The notes under the pieces were generated by a model, which ran no database searches, had not been told where the DNA came from, and saw nothing but the letters and a program-made list of their open reading frames with translations. From Alphaproteobacteria bacterium (lineage in GTDB: Bacteria > Pseudomonadota > Alphaproteobacteria > Micropepsales > Micropepsaceae): a DNA stretch of 64,000 nucleotides. A program made the translations under genes and the position numbers. Below, piece by piece: positions 35,102 through 44,539 of the stretch (the stretch's first letter is position 1; each line of letters starts with the position of its first letter). The stretch is from assembly GCA_016125165.1 (NCBI GenBank), contig WGMH01000003.1:558001-622000 (forward strand), in the 5' to 3' direction.

Positions 35102-35527
35102 CTTCCCGCTGCCGCGACAATCCGGGGAAATCTGAATACGTTACGCCTTCCACGGACCACCGTCTTTTTCGAACCGCGCCAACTGCCGTGAGATGCGTGC
35201 CATACACGCCGCGTTCAACTTTCGCTTTCGGCGAGCTGGGTCTCCACGCGCATCACGCGGGTGTGACAGGGTGATCCACCGCGCCATGCCACGGAAATCG
35301 CTGCGCTATCGCCGTTCCTGAACGGCGGACGCGGCGCGCGGTTCATCAGCAGTTCAGGAAGCGAACACTAGCAGTACCGCCACAAGGCCGGGCGTTGCCG
35401 TTTTCTCGATACGGCGCGGCGTGCGGGTGGGGTCGATGGTGCTGGGCAATACCGGATCACATAGAGGACGCAGGAATGCACGCGGGCGCCTGACGGCGGC
35501 GCACCCGCCGTGTGTCGGGGCTCTGGA
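35102..35527. other. Divergent intergenic region, mocR and nfrBA-like gene
   Basis: A 426-base gap between the mocR start and the fused glycosyltransferase gene. It must hold both promoters. A GGACCAC at 35154-35160 recalls the repeats before the nitrilase operon. The rest is GC-rich with no credible reading frame, repeat or RNA that I can identify. Confidence 0.45.
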
Positions 35528-38269
35528 ATGATCCCCCTCGACATCACATGGCTAACGGCGCACAGCCAGGATCTGCTGCAGTACTGGCACTATGTGCAGA
35601 TCGCCTTTGCCGTCGCGGCGGTTATCATTCTGGTTTCGAGCACGGACGACATGCTGCTCGACCTTCTCTACTGGATCGTATTGCTCTCGCGCTGGGTGGT
35701 TGGCGACCGCCGCCCCGCCACACTCGCCATGCGTCGCAAACCGGAGAAGCTGGCGGCCATCCTGATCCCTGCATGGCACGAAAGCGGCGTGATCGGACAC
35801 ATGCTCGATGTTGCCGCATCGTTTCAGGAGTATCGCAACTACTATATCTTCGTCGGCACCTATCCCAACGACCCGGCCACCATTGCAGAAGTGGAAGCGG
35901 CGGCACTGGATCACCGCAATGTCTGCTGCGTGGTGACCGACCGCCCGGGACCAACCACCAAGGCCGACTGCCTGAACCAGCTCGTGCGCGCGGCGCTTGA
36001 GAAGGAAAAGACACTTGGCGAGCGCTTCGAATTCTTCGTGAACCACGATGCCGAAGACGTGGTGCATGCCTTCGAACTGAAGCTCATGAACTGGTACATT
36101 GAAACCTGCGGCATGATCCAGATTCCGGTGTTGTCGCTGCCGCGAAATCCGCGCGATTTCGTCGCCTGTCATTACATGGACGAATTCGCGGAATGGCATT
36201 CCAAGGATCTGGTCGTGCGCTCGACGATCTCGGGCATGACACCTTCGGCAGGTGTCGGCACGGCTCTGGGCCGCGACGCGCTGGACGCCCTGATGGAGGC
36301 CCGCAAGGGCGAAATCTTCAACCGGGCGTCGTTAACCGAAGACTATGACCTTGCGCAGGCAGTGACGCGGCTGGGCTTCCGGTCGCGCTTCATCCGCTAC
36401 CGGGCCGATATGCCCTATCTGGGCTCCCCCTGGTTCAGCAAGCGCACCGTGATCCAGATGAAACGCGAACTCGTTGCCACACAAGAGTATTTTCCGAATA
36501 CCATCCGTACGGCGGTGCGCCAGAAGGCTCGCTGGATGCTGGGCATCAGCTTCATGGGATGGCACCAGGTGGGGTGGCACGGAACGCTGGCCGAAAAATA
36601 CTTTCTGTGGCGCGACCGCAAAATCCTGTTTGCCGCGCCCGCCGCGATCTTTGCTTACGTCTTGGTGATCCAGATCGTGCTAGCTATCATCGCGATGAAT
36701 TATGTGGCCGGGTTTCCGACGCTTCCTCCGGTCATTGCAGCCCCATGGGTTTGGACTGTCGTGATGATCAACCTCGGCCTTATGCTTAACAGACTTCTGC
36801 ACCGTGGCCTGTTTGTCTGGTATGCGCATGGGCGCCGCTATGTGGCGCTGTCGCCCTTGCGGGTCATAACCAGCAACTGGATCAGTTTCCGCGCCTTCCT
36901 GCGGGCGCTGCGCCAATATGTGTTCAGCCTGATATCAGGCCGCGCCCTCAAATGGGACAAGACTTCGCACAGCTTTCCCACCTTTACCGTGGTGCGGCGC
37001 AAGACGTCTGCGGCCAAGGTCGCAATCGTCCTGCTGGCACTGGTGGCCGGGATGCGGAGCATGAACAGCACCGCCCAGGCCGCCGACACCTTGCCGCCTG
37101 CCGCAACGAGCCAGAGCGATGCGGAAAAACTCTCGGACCTCAATGCCAAGATCGCGGCAAGCGACGCGGCCTATCTTCGCCTTGAACGTGCCATCCTCCT
37201 GCAGCGGATGCACCGCGACGCCGAAGCACTGACCGATCTTGAAGCCGGGCGTGGCCTGGCGCCCGACAATGCCAATATTCTCTTTGCACTCGCCTATGCC
37301 TATCGCAATGCAGGGCGCAATCGCGAGGCGGCTGACACATTCGAAGCGGCACTCAAGGCGGATCCCTCAAAGTTCGCGCTGCTGGAAGACGAAGCCTATG
37401 CACTGAAAGACAGCGGGCAGCTTGCGCGCGCATCCGACGCATTCCGCGCCGTGCGTGCCAACAAGCCCCGCTACCCGCAGGCAACGGATGCCGAGAAACT
37501 TGAGCTTGCCAAGCGGATGCATCGCGTGGAGCGTGAGATCGAAGAGCTTGATCGTGCATTCTACGCAACAGGCTTTCTGAGCTATCGTTCGTCCGGCGGA
37601 AGCAACCTGTTCTCGGTGGCGAATGGCACGCTGTTCACCAGCCAGGCTGGCGCGGAAATCGGATGGCGCCCAATTCTCGGCGATTTCCCCGAGCGCAAGC
37701 TCGACCTTTACGCGCGCACCTATTTCTCGTTCAAGCCAGACTCGCTGACGTATGATTCCCATTCGCTGCAATTCGGCCTTGGTGCGCGTTTCAAGCCGAT
37801 CAGCACAATCGACCTTCGCCTTTCAGCGGAGCGCCTCATCAAATCCGGCAGCAACACGCGCGATGGCTGGCTTGGCCGCGCGGGCTATTTCTGGGGCCGT
37901 GGAGTCGATCTCGACCCCTTCGCAGACAATTGGAATTACACGACCTTCTATGGCGATCTGGCATACATTCCGGGCAGCCATCACTTCTTCTCAGCCTTCG
38001 CAGAGGTGCATCAAGGGTGGAGATTCCGCCTGGGAGAGGCGACCACGCTCACGCCGCATGCGGTGTTCTCAACGCAGTACAGCGAAGACGGCCCTGTGGA
38101 CCATTCCACGGCCGAACTGGGCGGCGGACTGACGTTAAGCCGCTGGTATGACGTTGATGATTATGCGCATGCCGCCAACAGCCGCGCAGACCTTTCGCTC
38201 GAATATCGTGCGGCGCTCTCCTCGAGCGATTCGAGCAACTGGCTGCTGAAGCTCATCGTCGCGCGCTGA
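35528..38269 (+). CDS. NfrB-NfrA fusion: membrane glycosyltransferase joined to TPR/outer-membrane domain
   Basis: 913 aa. Residues 20-60 and 365-430 are membrane helices flanking a family 2 glycosyltransferase: ILIPAWHESGVI, the DxD-like NHDAEDVVH (172-180), the acceptor-site TED (270-272) and QKARW (332-336). HGRRYVALSPLRV and LKWDKTSHSFP match NfrB, the inner-membrane part of the phage N4 receptor/NGR exopolysaccharide system, but its C-terminal MshEN c-di-GMP domain is absent. Residues 494-518 then look like a complete signal peptide ending AQA-AD, followed by TPR-like repeats (530-680) and a beta-rich C-terminus (690-913) like NfrA's outer-membrane end. The ATG at 35528 is chosen over a GTG at 35510. 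The gene stands alone. Confidence 0.82.
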   Translation: MIPLDITWLTAHSQDLLQYWHYVQIAFAVAAVIILVSSTDDMLLDLLYWIVLLSRWVVGDRRPATLAMRRKPEKLAAILIPAWHESGVIGHMLDVAASFQEYRNYYIFVGTYPNDPATIAEVEAAALDHRNVCCVVTDRPGPTTKADCLNQLVRAALEKEKTLGERFEFFVNHDAEDVVHAFELKLMNWYIETCGMIQIPVLSLPRNPRDFVACHYMDEFAEWHSKDLVVRSTISGMTPSAGVGTALGRDALDALMEARKGEIFNRASLTEDYDLAQAVTRLGFRSRFIRYRADMPYLGSPWFSKRTVIQMKRELVATQEYFPNTIRTAVRQKARWMLGISFMGWHQVGWHGTLAEKYFLWRDRKILFAAPAAIFAYVLVIQIVLAIIAMNYVAGFPTLPPVIAAPWVWTVVMINLGLMLNRLLHRGLFVWYAHGRRYVALSPLRVITSNWISFRAFLRALRQYVFSLISGRALKWDKTSHSFPTFTVVRRKTSAAKVAIVLLALVAGMRSMNSTAQAADTLPPAATSQSDAEKLSDLNAKIAASDAAYLRLERAILLQRMHRDAEALTDLEAGRGLAPDNANILFALAYAYRNAGRNREAADTFEAALKADPSKFALLEDEAYALKDSGQLARASDAFRAVRANKPRYPQATDAEKLELAKRMHRVEREIEELDRAFYATGFLSYRSSGGSNLFSVANGTLFTSQAGAEIGWRPILGDFPERKLDLYARTYFSFKPDSLTYDSHSLQFGLGARFKPISTIDLRLSAERLIKSGSNTRDGWLGRAGYFWGRGVDLDPFADNWNYTTFYGDLAYIPGSHHFFSAFAEVHQGWRFRLGEATTLTPHAVFSTQYSEDGPVDHSTAELGGGLTLSRWYDVDDYAHAANSRADLSLEYRAALSSSDSSNWLLKLIVAR

Positions 38270-38395
38270 TTGCTCTTCTGACCCTTTCCTCGCCGACGAA
38301 TTTCGACGCGGCATCTCGTCAAACACCGGACGCATGCTAGGTTACTGCCTCAAGCCGGCGGGCAACGACCCGCAAGGAACGAGACAGGAGAGCAC

Positions 38396-39445
38396 ATGAA
38401 GGGTCCGGCTATTTTTCTTGCGCAGTTCGCCTCGGATGAGGCCCCCTTCAACAGCCTGAAAGCCATCGCCCATTGGGCGGCAGAGCTTGGCTACAAAGGT
38501 GTGCAAATTCCGACATGGGACCGCCGCCTGTTCGACCTGAAACTGGCCGCCGAGAGCGACGCCTATTGCGACGAGGTGCGCGGAACACTCGCCGATGCCG
38601 GAATCGAGATTTCCGAACTCTCCACGCACATGCAGGGCCAGCTTGTGGCGGTGCATCCTGCCTATGACGAGATGTTCGACGGCGGCGTGCCGAACGCGGT
38701 GCGCGGCAACCCGAAAGCGCGGCAGGAATGGGCCGTTCAACAAGTACTGATGGGTGCCAAGGCATCGAAACGCCTCGGTTTGCCCGCGCATGTGACGTTC
38801 TCGGGCGCGCTGGCATGGCCCTACTTCTATCCCTATCCGCAGCGGCCCGCTGGGTTGGTAGAAGAAGCGTTCGATGAACTGGCGCGGCGCTGGCGGCCGA
38901 TCCTCAATGCCTTTGACGAGGCGGGAGTCGATCTGTGTTACGAGGTGCATCCCAGCGAGGATTTGTTCGATGGCGCGACGGTCGAGATGTTCTGGGATCG
39001 CGTGGACCATCATGCGCGCGCATGCCTGCTTTACGATCCCAGCCACTTCATGCTGCAGCAGCTGGACTATCTGGAATACATCGACCTCTACCACGAACGC
39101 ATCAAGATGTTTCATGTGAAGGACGCCGAATTCCGCCCGAGCGGGAGGCAAGGCGTGTTTAGCGGCTATCAGCCGTGGAAAAGTCGCGCGGGCCGCTTCC
39201 GCTCGCTGGGCGACGGACAGATCGACTTCAAGGCCATCTTCTCCAAATTCGCGCAGTACGATTACAAAGGCTGGGCGGTGCTGGAATGGGAATGCGCGCT
39301 CAAGGATTCGGCTGACGGCGCGCGCGAGGGCGCACCCTTCATCCGCGATCACATGATCCGCGCCACGGGCAAAAGTTTCGACGATTTCGTGGCGACGGGA
39401 ACCGACGCCGCCGCCAATCGCAGGATGCTCGGTCTTGACCGCTGA
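38396..39445 (+). CDS. Sugar phosphate isomerase/epimerase family (TIM barrel)
   Basis: 349 aa xylose-isomerase-like barrel. AELGYKGVQIPTWD is the first strand, and metal-binding blocks are visible as LCYEVHPSE, LLYDPSHF, MFHVKDAEF and VLEWECAL. Such proteins act as isomerases, epimerases or, in some clusters, as lyases on oxidised glycosides. AGGAG precedes the ATG at 38396. It is the first of five genes with very short spacings: the next ATG follows its stop by one base. The absence of a signal peptide places it in the cytoplasm. Confidence 0.87.
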   Translation: MKGPAIFLAQFASDEAPFNSLKAIAHWAAELGYKGVQIPTWDRRLFDLKLAAESDAYCDEVRGTLADAGIEISELSTHMQGQLVAVHPAYDEMFDGGVPNAVRGNPKARQEWAVQQVLMGAKASKRLGLPAHVTFSGALAWPYFYPYPQRPAGLVEEAFDELARRWRPILNAFDEAGVDLCYEVHPSEDLFDGATVEMFWDRVDHHARACLLYDPSHFMLQQLDYLEYIDLYHERIKMFHVKDAEFRPSGRQGVFSGYQPWKSRAGRFRSLGDGQIDFKAIFSKFAQYDYKGWAVLEWECALKDSADGAREGAPFIRDHMIRATGKSFDDFVATGTDAAANRRMLGLDR

Positions 39446-39446
39446 C

Positions 39447-40595
39447 ATGCGCCTGAAATTTGGCATGGTCGGCGGCGGCGATGGCGCCTTCATTGGCGCG
39501 GTGCATCGCATGGCCGCGCGCATCGATGACAAATGGACACTTGTGGCAGGCGCTTTCAGTTCCAATGCTGCACGCTCGCGTGCGTTCGGCCAATCGCTCG
39601 GCCTTGCGGAAGACCGCTCTTATGGCGACTGGCAAAGCATGGCGAAAGAAGAAGCGGCGCGCGGCGACCGCATCGATGCTGTCACCATCGTGACGCCGAA
39701 CCACATGCACCACGGCCCTACCCGCGCCTTTCTGGAGGCCGGTATCGCCGTGATCTGCGACAAGCCGCTGACATCACGCCTTGCCGATGCGCTGGCGCTG
39801 GAAGACACGGTGCGAAGGAGCGGCACACCCTTCGTTCTGACACACAATTATTCCGGATACGCGATGGTACGCCATGCGCGCGCGATGGTGGCGCGCGGCG
39901 ATCTGGGCGCGATCCGCGTGGTGCAGGCCGAATATGCACAAGACTGGCTGGCGCGCGATCTCTCTGGAAACAAGCAGGCGGACTGGCGCGGCGATCCTGA
40001 ACGCGCGGGCGCAGGCGGCGCGCTGGGCGATATCGGGACGCATGCCTATCATCTTGCCTGCTTTGTCATCGGTGAACGGGCCGACGCGGTGAGCGCAGAA
40101 ACATCACGCTTCGTCGCCGGACGCAGGCTGGATGACGATGTGCAAATTCGCCTGCGCTGGGCAAGCGGCGCGCGCGGGCAATTGTGGGCAAGCCAGATTG
40201 CCATCGGTTCGGCGAACGGTTTGCGACTGCGCATCTACGGCGAAAACGCATCGCTCGAATGGGCGCAGGAAGAGCCGGACCTTTTGCGCTTTGCGAAGCT
40301 GGGGGAAGCGCCGCAAATCCTGCGCCGGGGCGGCCCCGGACTTTCGCCCGCCGCCATAGCGGCAACACGTATTCCGGCGGGACATCCCGAAGGTTATCTG
40401 GAAGGTTTCGCACAAATCTATTCGGATGCGGCAGAGCTTGTGCGCGCGCATAAGGAAAAACGCGCCGCGAACGCAGGTGCCCTGGCTGTACCCGGCATCG
40501 AAGACGGAATCGACGGCATGCGTTTCATCGATGCGAGCGTGCGCAGCGCCGCCGCCGATGGCAAATGGACGCCCTTGCACACGGACGAACCCTGA
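39447..40595 (+). CDS. Gfo/Idh/MocA family oxidoreductase
   Basis: 382 aa NAD(P)-dependent sugar dehydrogenase type. The N-terminal Rossmann loop is [16 protein letters not shown], the EKP-equivalent reads CDKPLTS, and the C-terminal domain carries [19 protein letters not shown] with the usual G-D-x-G-x-H pattern. It oxidises or reduces a sugar hydroxyl. The ATG at 39447 lies one base after the preceding stop (TGACATG); a TTG at 39435 is the frame limit. The stop overlaps the next ATG by one base (TGATG), so the three genes are tightly coupled. Confidence 0.9.
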   Translation: MRLKFGMVGGGDGAFIGAVHRMAARIDDKWTLVAGAFSSNAARSRAFGQSLGLAEDRSYGDWQSMAKEEAARGDRIDAVTIVTPNHMHHGPTRAFLEAGIAVICDKPLTSRLADALALEDTVRRSGTPFVLTHNYSGYAMVRHARAMVARGDLGAIRVVQAEYAQDWLARDLSGNKQADWRGDPERAGAGGALGDIGTHAYHLACFVIGERADAVSAETSRFVAGRRLDDDVQIRLRWASGARGQLWASQIAIGSANGLRLRIYGENASLEWAQEEPDLLRFAKLGEAPQILRRGGPGLSPAAIAATRIPAGHPEGYLEGFAQIYSDAAELVRAHKEKRAANAGALAVPGIEDGIDGMRFIDASVRSAAADGKWTPLHTDEP

Positions 40596-41359
40596 TGCGG
40601 CAGAGTTTTGCCTGGTGGTCATTCACCTATGGCCGCGACGTGGAGCCAAAAGCAGTGTTGCGCGACGCCGCGAAGGCGGGTGCGAGAGGCGTGGAGATGC
40701 TGCCGGAAGCGCTATGGCCGCTGGCCAGAGATTGCGGGCTTTCCGTCGTGACCGTGACGGGCCACACACTCGAAAAAGGCTTCAACAATCCGGCACGGCA
40801 TTCAGCCTTGCGCGATGAAGTCCGGCGCAACATCGATATGGCGGCTGCGGGCGGCGCAGAAGCGGTGATCGTTTTTGCTGGATCGCGGGAAGAAGCCGGT
40901 AACGACGATGACGCGGCAATTGCGGCTTGCGTGGAAGGTCTCGCGCCAGTGATTGCCCATGCCGAACAGGCGGGCGTGCAGCTTCTGCTCGAACTGCTGA
41001 ACAGCAAGGTCGATCATCCGGGGCATCATTGCGACCATACCGCGTTCGGCGCGGAGATTGCGCGGCGCGCCGGATCGCCCACATTGAAGCTGCTTTACGA
41101 CGGCTATCACATGCAGCTGATGGAGGGCGATCTGATCCGCACCATCAAGGCAAACTTCGATCTGATCGGGCATATCCACACGGCGGGCGCACCGGGGCGG
41201 CGCGATCTGGACGACCGGCAGGAAATCAACTGGCACGGTATCGCCGGCACCTTGCGCCACCTGGGTTACAGCCGCTGGGTGGGGCACGAGTTCATTCCCC
41301 GCGAAGACCCGATTGCGGCGCTTCGCCATGCCATCTTACAGTTTGATCCAAACGCCTGA
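40595..41359 (+). CDS. Hydroxypyruvate isomerase-like TIM barrel protein
   Basis: 254 aa. [13 protein letters not shown] opens the barrel; LLLELLNSKVDHPGHHCDHTAFG, LLYDGYHMQLMEGDL and IGHIHTAGAPGR are the characteristic blocks of Hyi-like isomerases, with a final WVGHEFIPRED carrying a metal-binding Glu. It differs clearly from the first isomerase in this operon, so it is not a recent duplicate. The start overlaps the upstream stop as TGATG. The substrate is not visible. Confidence 0.87.
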   Translation: MRQSFAWWSFTYGRDVEPKAVLRDAAKAGARGVEMLPEALWPLARDCGLSVVTVTGHTLEKGFNNPARHSALRDEVRRNIDMAAAGGAEAVIVFAGSREEAGNDDDAAIAACVEGLAPVIAHAEQAGVQLLLELLNSKVDHPGHHCDHTAFGAEIARRAGSPTLKLLYDGYHMQLMEGDLIRTIKANFDLIGHIHTAGAPGRRDLDDRQEINWHGIAGTLRHLGYSRWVGHEFIPREDPIAALRHAILQFDPNA

Positions 41360-41380
41360 AGACGCGCTTGAGGTAACACC

Positions 41381-43078
41381 ATGCCATTCGACGCTATCGT
41401 TGTGGGTTCCGGCATCAGCGGCGGCTGGGCCGCCAAGGAACTGTGCGAGCGCGGACTCAAGGTCCTGATGCTGGAACGCGGACCGAACATCGAACATGGC
41501 GCAGACTACAGCCACGATCTTGCCGCGCAGCTTCGCCGCCGCGACGATCAGGTGCCACTGGAAGAACGCAACCTGCACTATCCCTACTATGAGGGTGTGG
41601 CCTATGCGCTATTCAATTCCAACCGCAAATTCTGGGCGAGCGATCACGACTATCCCTATGAAACCGCGCCGGGAAAGCCCTATCGCTGGATACGCGGCTA
41701 TCATCTTGGCGGCCGTTCGCTGACCTGGTGGCGGCAGTCCTATCGCCTTGCGCCGCAGGATTTCGAATCCAACCTGAAAGACGGACATGGCGTCGATTGG
41801 CCGATCCGCTATGACGATCTGGCGGAATGGTACGATCATGTGGAGGCGTTCGCCGGAATCTCCGGCAGCTACGAAGAGATTCCGCATCTTCCCGATGGCG
41901 ACTTCCTGCCGCCTTACGATCTGAACTGCGTTGAGGAAGCCGCGAAAGAGAAGATCGAGGCAGCCTTTCCCACGCGGCGCATGATTATCGGGCGCGCGGC
42001 GCAATTGAGCCGCGTGACGAAGACACATATGGACCTTGGCCGAAAACGCTGCGAGCAGCGGATGCGCTGCGTTCACGGCTGCCCGCTCGGCGGCTATTTC
42101 TCGTCGCTTTCGGCAACGCTGCCCGCCGCGAAGAACACTGGCAATCTCACCATCATCACCGATGCCATCGTGCAGGGGGTTGAATACGATGCCGCGTCAG
42201 GCCGCGCCACAGGTGTACGCGTGGCGAACCGGGTGACAAAGGAACACTCGGTCTATCAGGCGCGGCTCATATTCCTCAACGCATCGGCGATCAACTCGGC
42301 AGCAATCCTGCTGAATTCCATTTCCGATGCGTTTCCGCGCGGGCTAGCAAACGGCAGCGATCAGGTGGGCCGCAATCTGATGGATCATGTGAGCTGCGAT
42401 GCCATCGTCGGCCGCTATCCCGGCTTCAACGATGTGCACGATCCGGGCGAACGGCCGACCGGTATCTATATTCCGCGCTATGCACACACCACCGAACACG
42501 AAAAGCCCTATCTGCGCGGCTTTGGCCTGCAGGGCGGCGCGGGGCGCACGCGGCGCATCGAGGCGCGCGTTCTGGGCGGCGCGGAACGCGAAGACGACGA
42601 CATCGGCAAGAAGCCATGGAGCCTCTCACTGATGCCGTTCGGTGAGGTTTTGCCCAATCCGGACAATCGCGTGACGCTATCCAGCAAGCGCACCGATCAA
42701 TGGGGCATGCCCGTTCCGGTGATCGACGCAGCACACGGGAAGAACGAATACGCGATGATGCGCGAAGCGGCGAAAGATGCGGCGGAGATGCTGCGCGTGG
42801 CGGGCTGCGTGGATATCACGCCATGGGAAGAAGCCGGCGCGAAATTGACGCCCCCGGGCGACCGCATCCATGAAATGGGCACGGCGCGCATGGGCCGCGA
42901 CCCGAAAACGTCCGTGCTGAACGGCTGGTGCCAGGCGCATGAGGTGCCCAACCTCTTCATCTCAGACGGCGCGGCGATGACATCGAGCGCGAACATGAAC
43001 CCGTCGCTCACCTATATGGCACTGAGCGCGCGCGCGGCAAACCATGCCGCCGACCTTCTCGAACAGGGAGCAATCTGA
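41381..43078 (+). CDS. GMC family FAD-dependent sugar oxidoreductase
   Basis: 565 aa. The FAD loop is AIVVGSGISGGWAAKELCERG with the acidic end LERG. Further blocks are GRSLTWWRQSYRL and, near the C-terminus, HEMGTARMG and the active-site histidine/asparagine region SSANMNPSLTYMALSARA. The CVHGCPLGG cysteines and overall form resemble large subunits of membrane sugar dehydrogenases and glucoside 3-dehydrogenases. It has no Tat or Sec signal, so it is probably cytoplasmic or needs a partner. It lies 21 bases after the previous gene. Confidence 0.9.
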   Translation: MPFDAIVVGSGISGGWAAKELCERGLKVLMLERGPNIEHGADYSHDLAAQLRRRDDQVPLEERNLHYPYYEGVAYALFNSNRKFWASDHDYPYETAPGKPYRWIRGYHLGGRSLTWWRQSYRLAPQDFESNLKDGHGVDWPIRYDDLAEWYDHVEAFAGISGSYEEIPHLPDGDFLPPYDLNCVEEAAKEKIEAAFPTRRMIIGRAAQLSRVTKTHMDLGRKRCEQRMRCVHGCPLGGYFSSLSATLPAAKNTGNLTIITDAIVQGVEYDAASGRATGVRVANRVTKEHSVYQARLIFLNASAINSAAILLNSISDAFPRGLANGSDQVGRNLMDHVSCDAIVGRYPGFNDVHDPGERPTGIYIPRYAHTTEHEKPYLRGFGLQGGAGRTRRIEARVLGGAEREDDDIGKKPWSLSLMPFGEVLPNPDNRVTLSSKRTDQWGMPVPVIDAAHGKNEYAMMREAAKDAAEMLRVAGCVDITPWEEAGAKLTPPGDRIHEMGTARMGRDPKTSVLNGWCQAHEVPNLFISDGAAMTSSANMNPSLTYMALSARAANHAADLLEQGAI

Positions 43079-43081
43079 CCC

Positions 43082-43810
43082 ATGCGGCCCATCGGCATAC
43101 AGCTCTATACGCTGCGCAAACCCTTCGCGAAGAATCCGCTGCGCACGCTCGAACAGATCAAGGCTGCAGGATACGACTCCGTGGAATTCGCGGCGCCGCT
43201 TGATGCGGACTTTGCAGGCTTTGCCGCGCGCATGCGCGATGTCGGGCTGGATTGTCCCTCCGCCCATGTGGGCCTTGCCGACATGGCGGAGCGGCCGGAT
43301 GCGGTGATGGCGATGGCGAAAACGCTGGGCTGCCGCTTCATCGTGATGCCCTATGTGACGCCCGAACAGCGCGACTGGAAGAACGTGGTTTCGGTTCTGA
43401 CAGCATTCGCGAAGCGCGCGAAGGACGAAGGCGTTCGAACTGCCTATCACCACCACAATTTTGAATTCGAAGCGAGCGACGGTGCGCGCCCCTTCGACAT
43501 TCTCGTTTCCGAAACCGATCCGGCGCTCGTGTTCTTCGAACTCGATGTTTATTGGCTGAAAGTTGGCGGCGAAGACCCGAAGGCGGTGATGGACGCCATG
43601 AAAGATCGCGTAAAGCTCATTCACCTGAAGGACTGGAAGCCTGATGGCTCGATGACCGATGTCGGCTCCGGCGCGCTCGACATGCCTGCCCTGATCGCGG
43701 CGGCGGAAAAGGCGGGCGCGGAATATTTCTTCGTGGAGCACGACTTCCCACCGGAACCCTTCTGGCCAAGTGTGGAAGCAAGCCTCGCCTATCTGCGCAG
43801 GGTGGGATAG
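43082..43810 (+). CDS. Sugar phosphate isomerase/epimerase family (TIM barrel)
   Basis: 242 aa. RPIGIQLYTLRKPFAKNPLRTLEQIKAAGYDSVEF is the standard N-terminus of this family; TAYHHHNFEFE, VFFELDVYWLKVGG and IHLKDWKP are the metal-binding strands, and YFFVEHDFPPEPF closes the barrel. It is the third isomerase-fold gene of the operon, starting four bases after the GMC gene. This form commonly sits beside GMC and Gfo/Idh genes in oxidative glycoside degradation clusters. Confidence 0.88.
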   Translation: MRPIGIQLYTLRKPFAKNPLRTLEQIKAAGYDSVEFAAPLDADFAGFAARMRDVGLDCPSAHVGLADMAERPDAVMAMAKTLGCRFIVMPYVTPEQRDWKNVVSVLTAFAKRAKDEGVRTAYHHHNFEFEASDGARPFDILVSETDPALVFFELDVYWLKVGGEDPKAVMDAMKDRVKLIHLKDWKPDGSMTDVGSGALDMPALIAAAEKAGAEYFFVEHDFPPEPFWPSVEASLAYLRRVG

Positions 43811-43880
43811 CAATCGACGAGCAGCGCGAACGCACCGGCGGATTTGCGCTTGAACTGGAACCGAACGGTCTGAGCCGAAG

Positions 43881-44519
43881 ATGTTCTTACTGGTGCTTGA
43901 TCTAGCCGGTACATTCGTGTTCGCGATCAGCGGCGCGACGGCCGGGATAAAGCGACGGCTCGATCTTTTCGGGATTCTGGTTCTGTCGTTCGCCGCAGGA
44001 AATTTTGGCGGCATCACGCGCGACGTTCTGATCGGCTCAATACCGCCTGGCGCAATCGCGGACTGGCGTTATCTCGGCGTCTCTGCACTTGCCGGATTGG
44101 TCACGTTCTACTGGTCTTCGACAATCCGGAAAATCGGCAGTGCGGTGCTGGTTTTCGACGCTGCCGGACTTGCACTGTTCGCCGTTTCCGGAACACAGAA
44201 GGCACTTGCGTATGGTTTGGACCCCGTCATGGCGGCCCTGCTTGGAATGCTGACAGGGATCGGCGGCGGCATGGCGCGCGACATTCTCGTTGCTGAAGTT
44301 CCCAACGTGCTGCGGGCTGAAATCTATGCACTGGCGGCACTTACCGCCGCCGTGATCGTGGTCACAGGTCATATTCTCGGCGCGCCTGCCGCGGCAACGG
44401 CGATTTTGGCGGCTCTGGTTTGCTTCAGCCTGCGCATGTTCGCCATTCGCCGCGGATGGAGCCTGCCGCGCGCGCGTTCGCTGGACGATGGCGAAACGCA
44501 CAACGATCAAAAATCCTGA
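43881..44519 (+). CDS. TRIC/UPF0126 family membrane protein
   Basis: 212 aa with seven predicted helices in two repeated halves, each containing a glycine-rich signature: FAAGNFGGITRDVLIG and LTGIGGGMARDILVAEVPNVL. This is the trimeric intracellular cation channel (YicG/UPF0126) family, which conducts K+ in characterised prokaryotic members. The ATG opens directly on the first helix (MFLLVLDLAGTFVFAISGATAG). It stands alone between the sugar operon and a transposase. Confidence 0.88.
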   Translation: MFLLVLDLAGTFVFAISGATAGIKRRLDLFGILVLSFAAGNFGGITRDVLIGSIPPGAIADWRYLGVSALAGLVTFYWSSTIRKIGSAVLVFDAAGLALFAVSGTQKALAYGLDPVMAALLGMLTGIGGGMARDILVAEVPNVLRAEIYALAALTAAVIVVTGHILGAPAAATAILAALVCFSLRMFAIRRGWSLPRARSLDDGETHNDQKS

Positions 44520-44539
44520 TCCCAAAAAACGAGGCCGGA

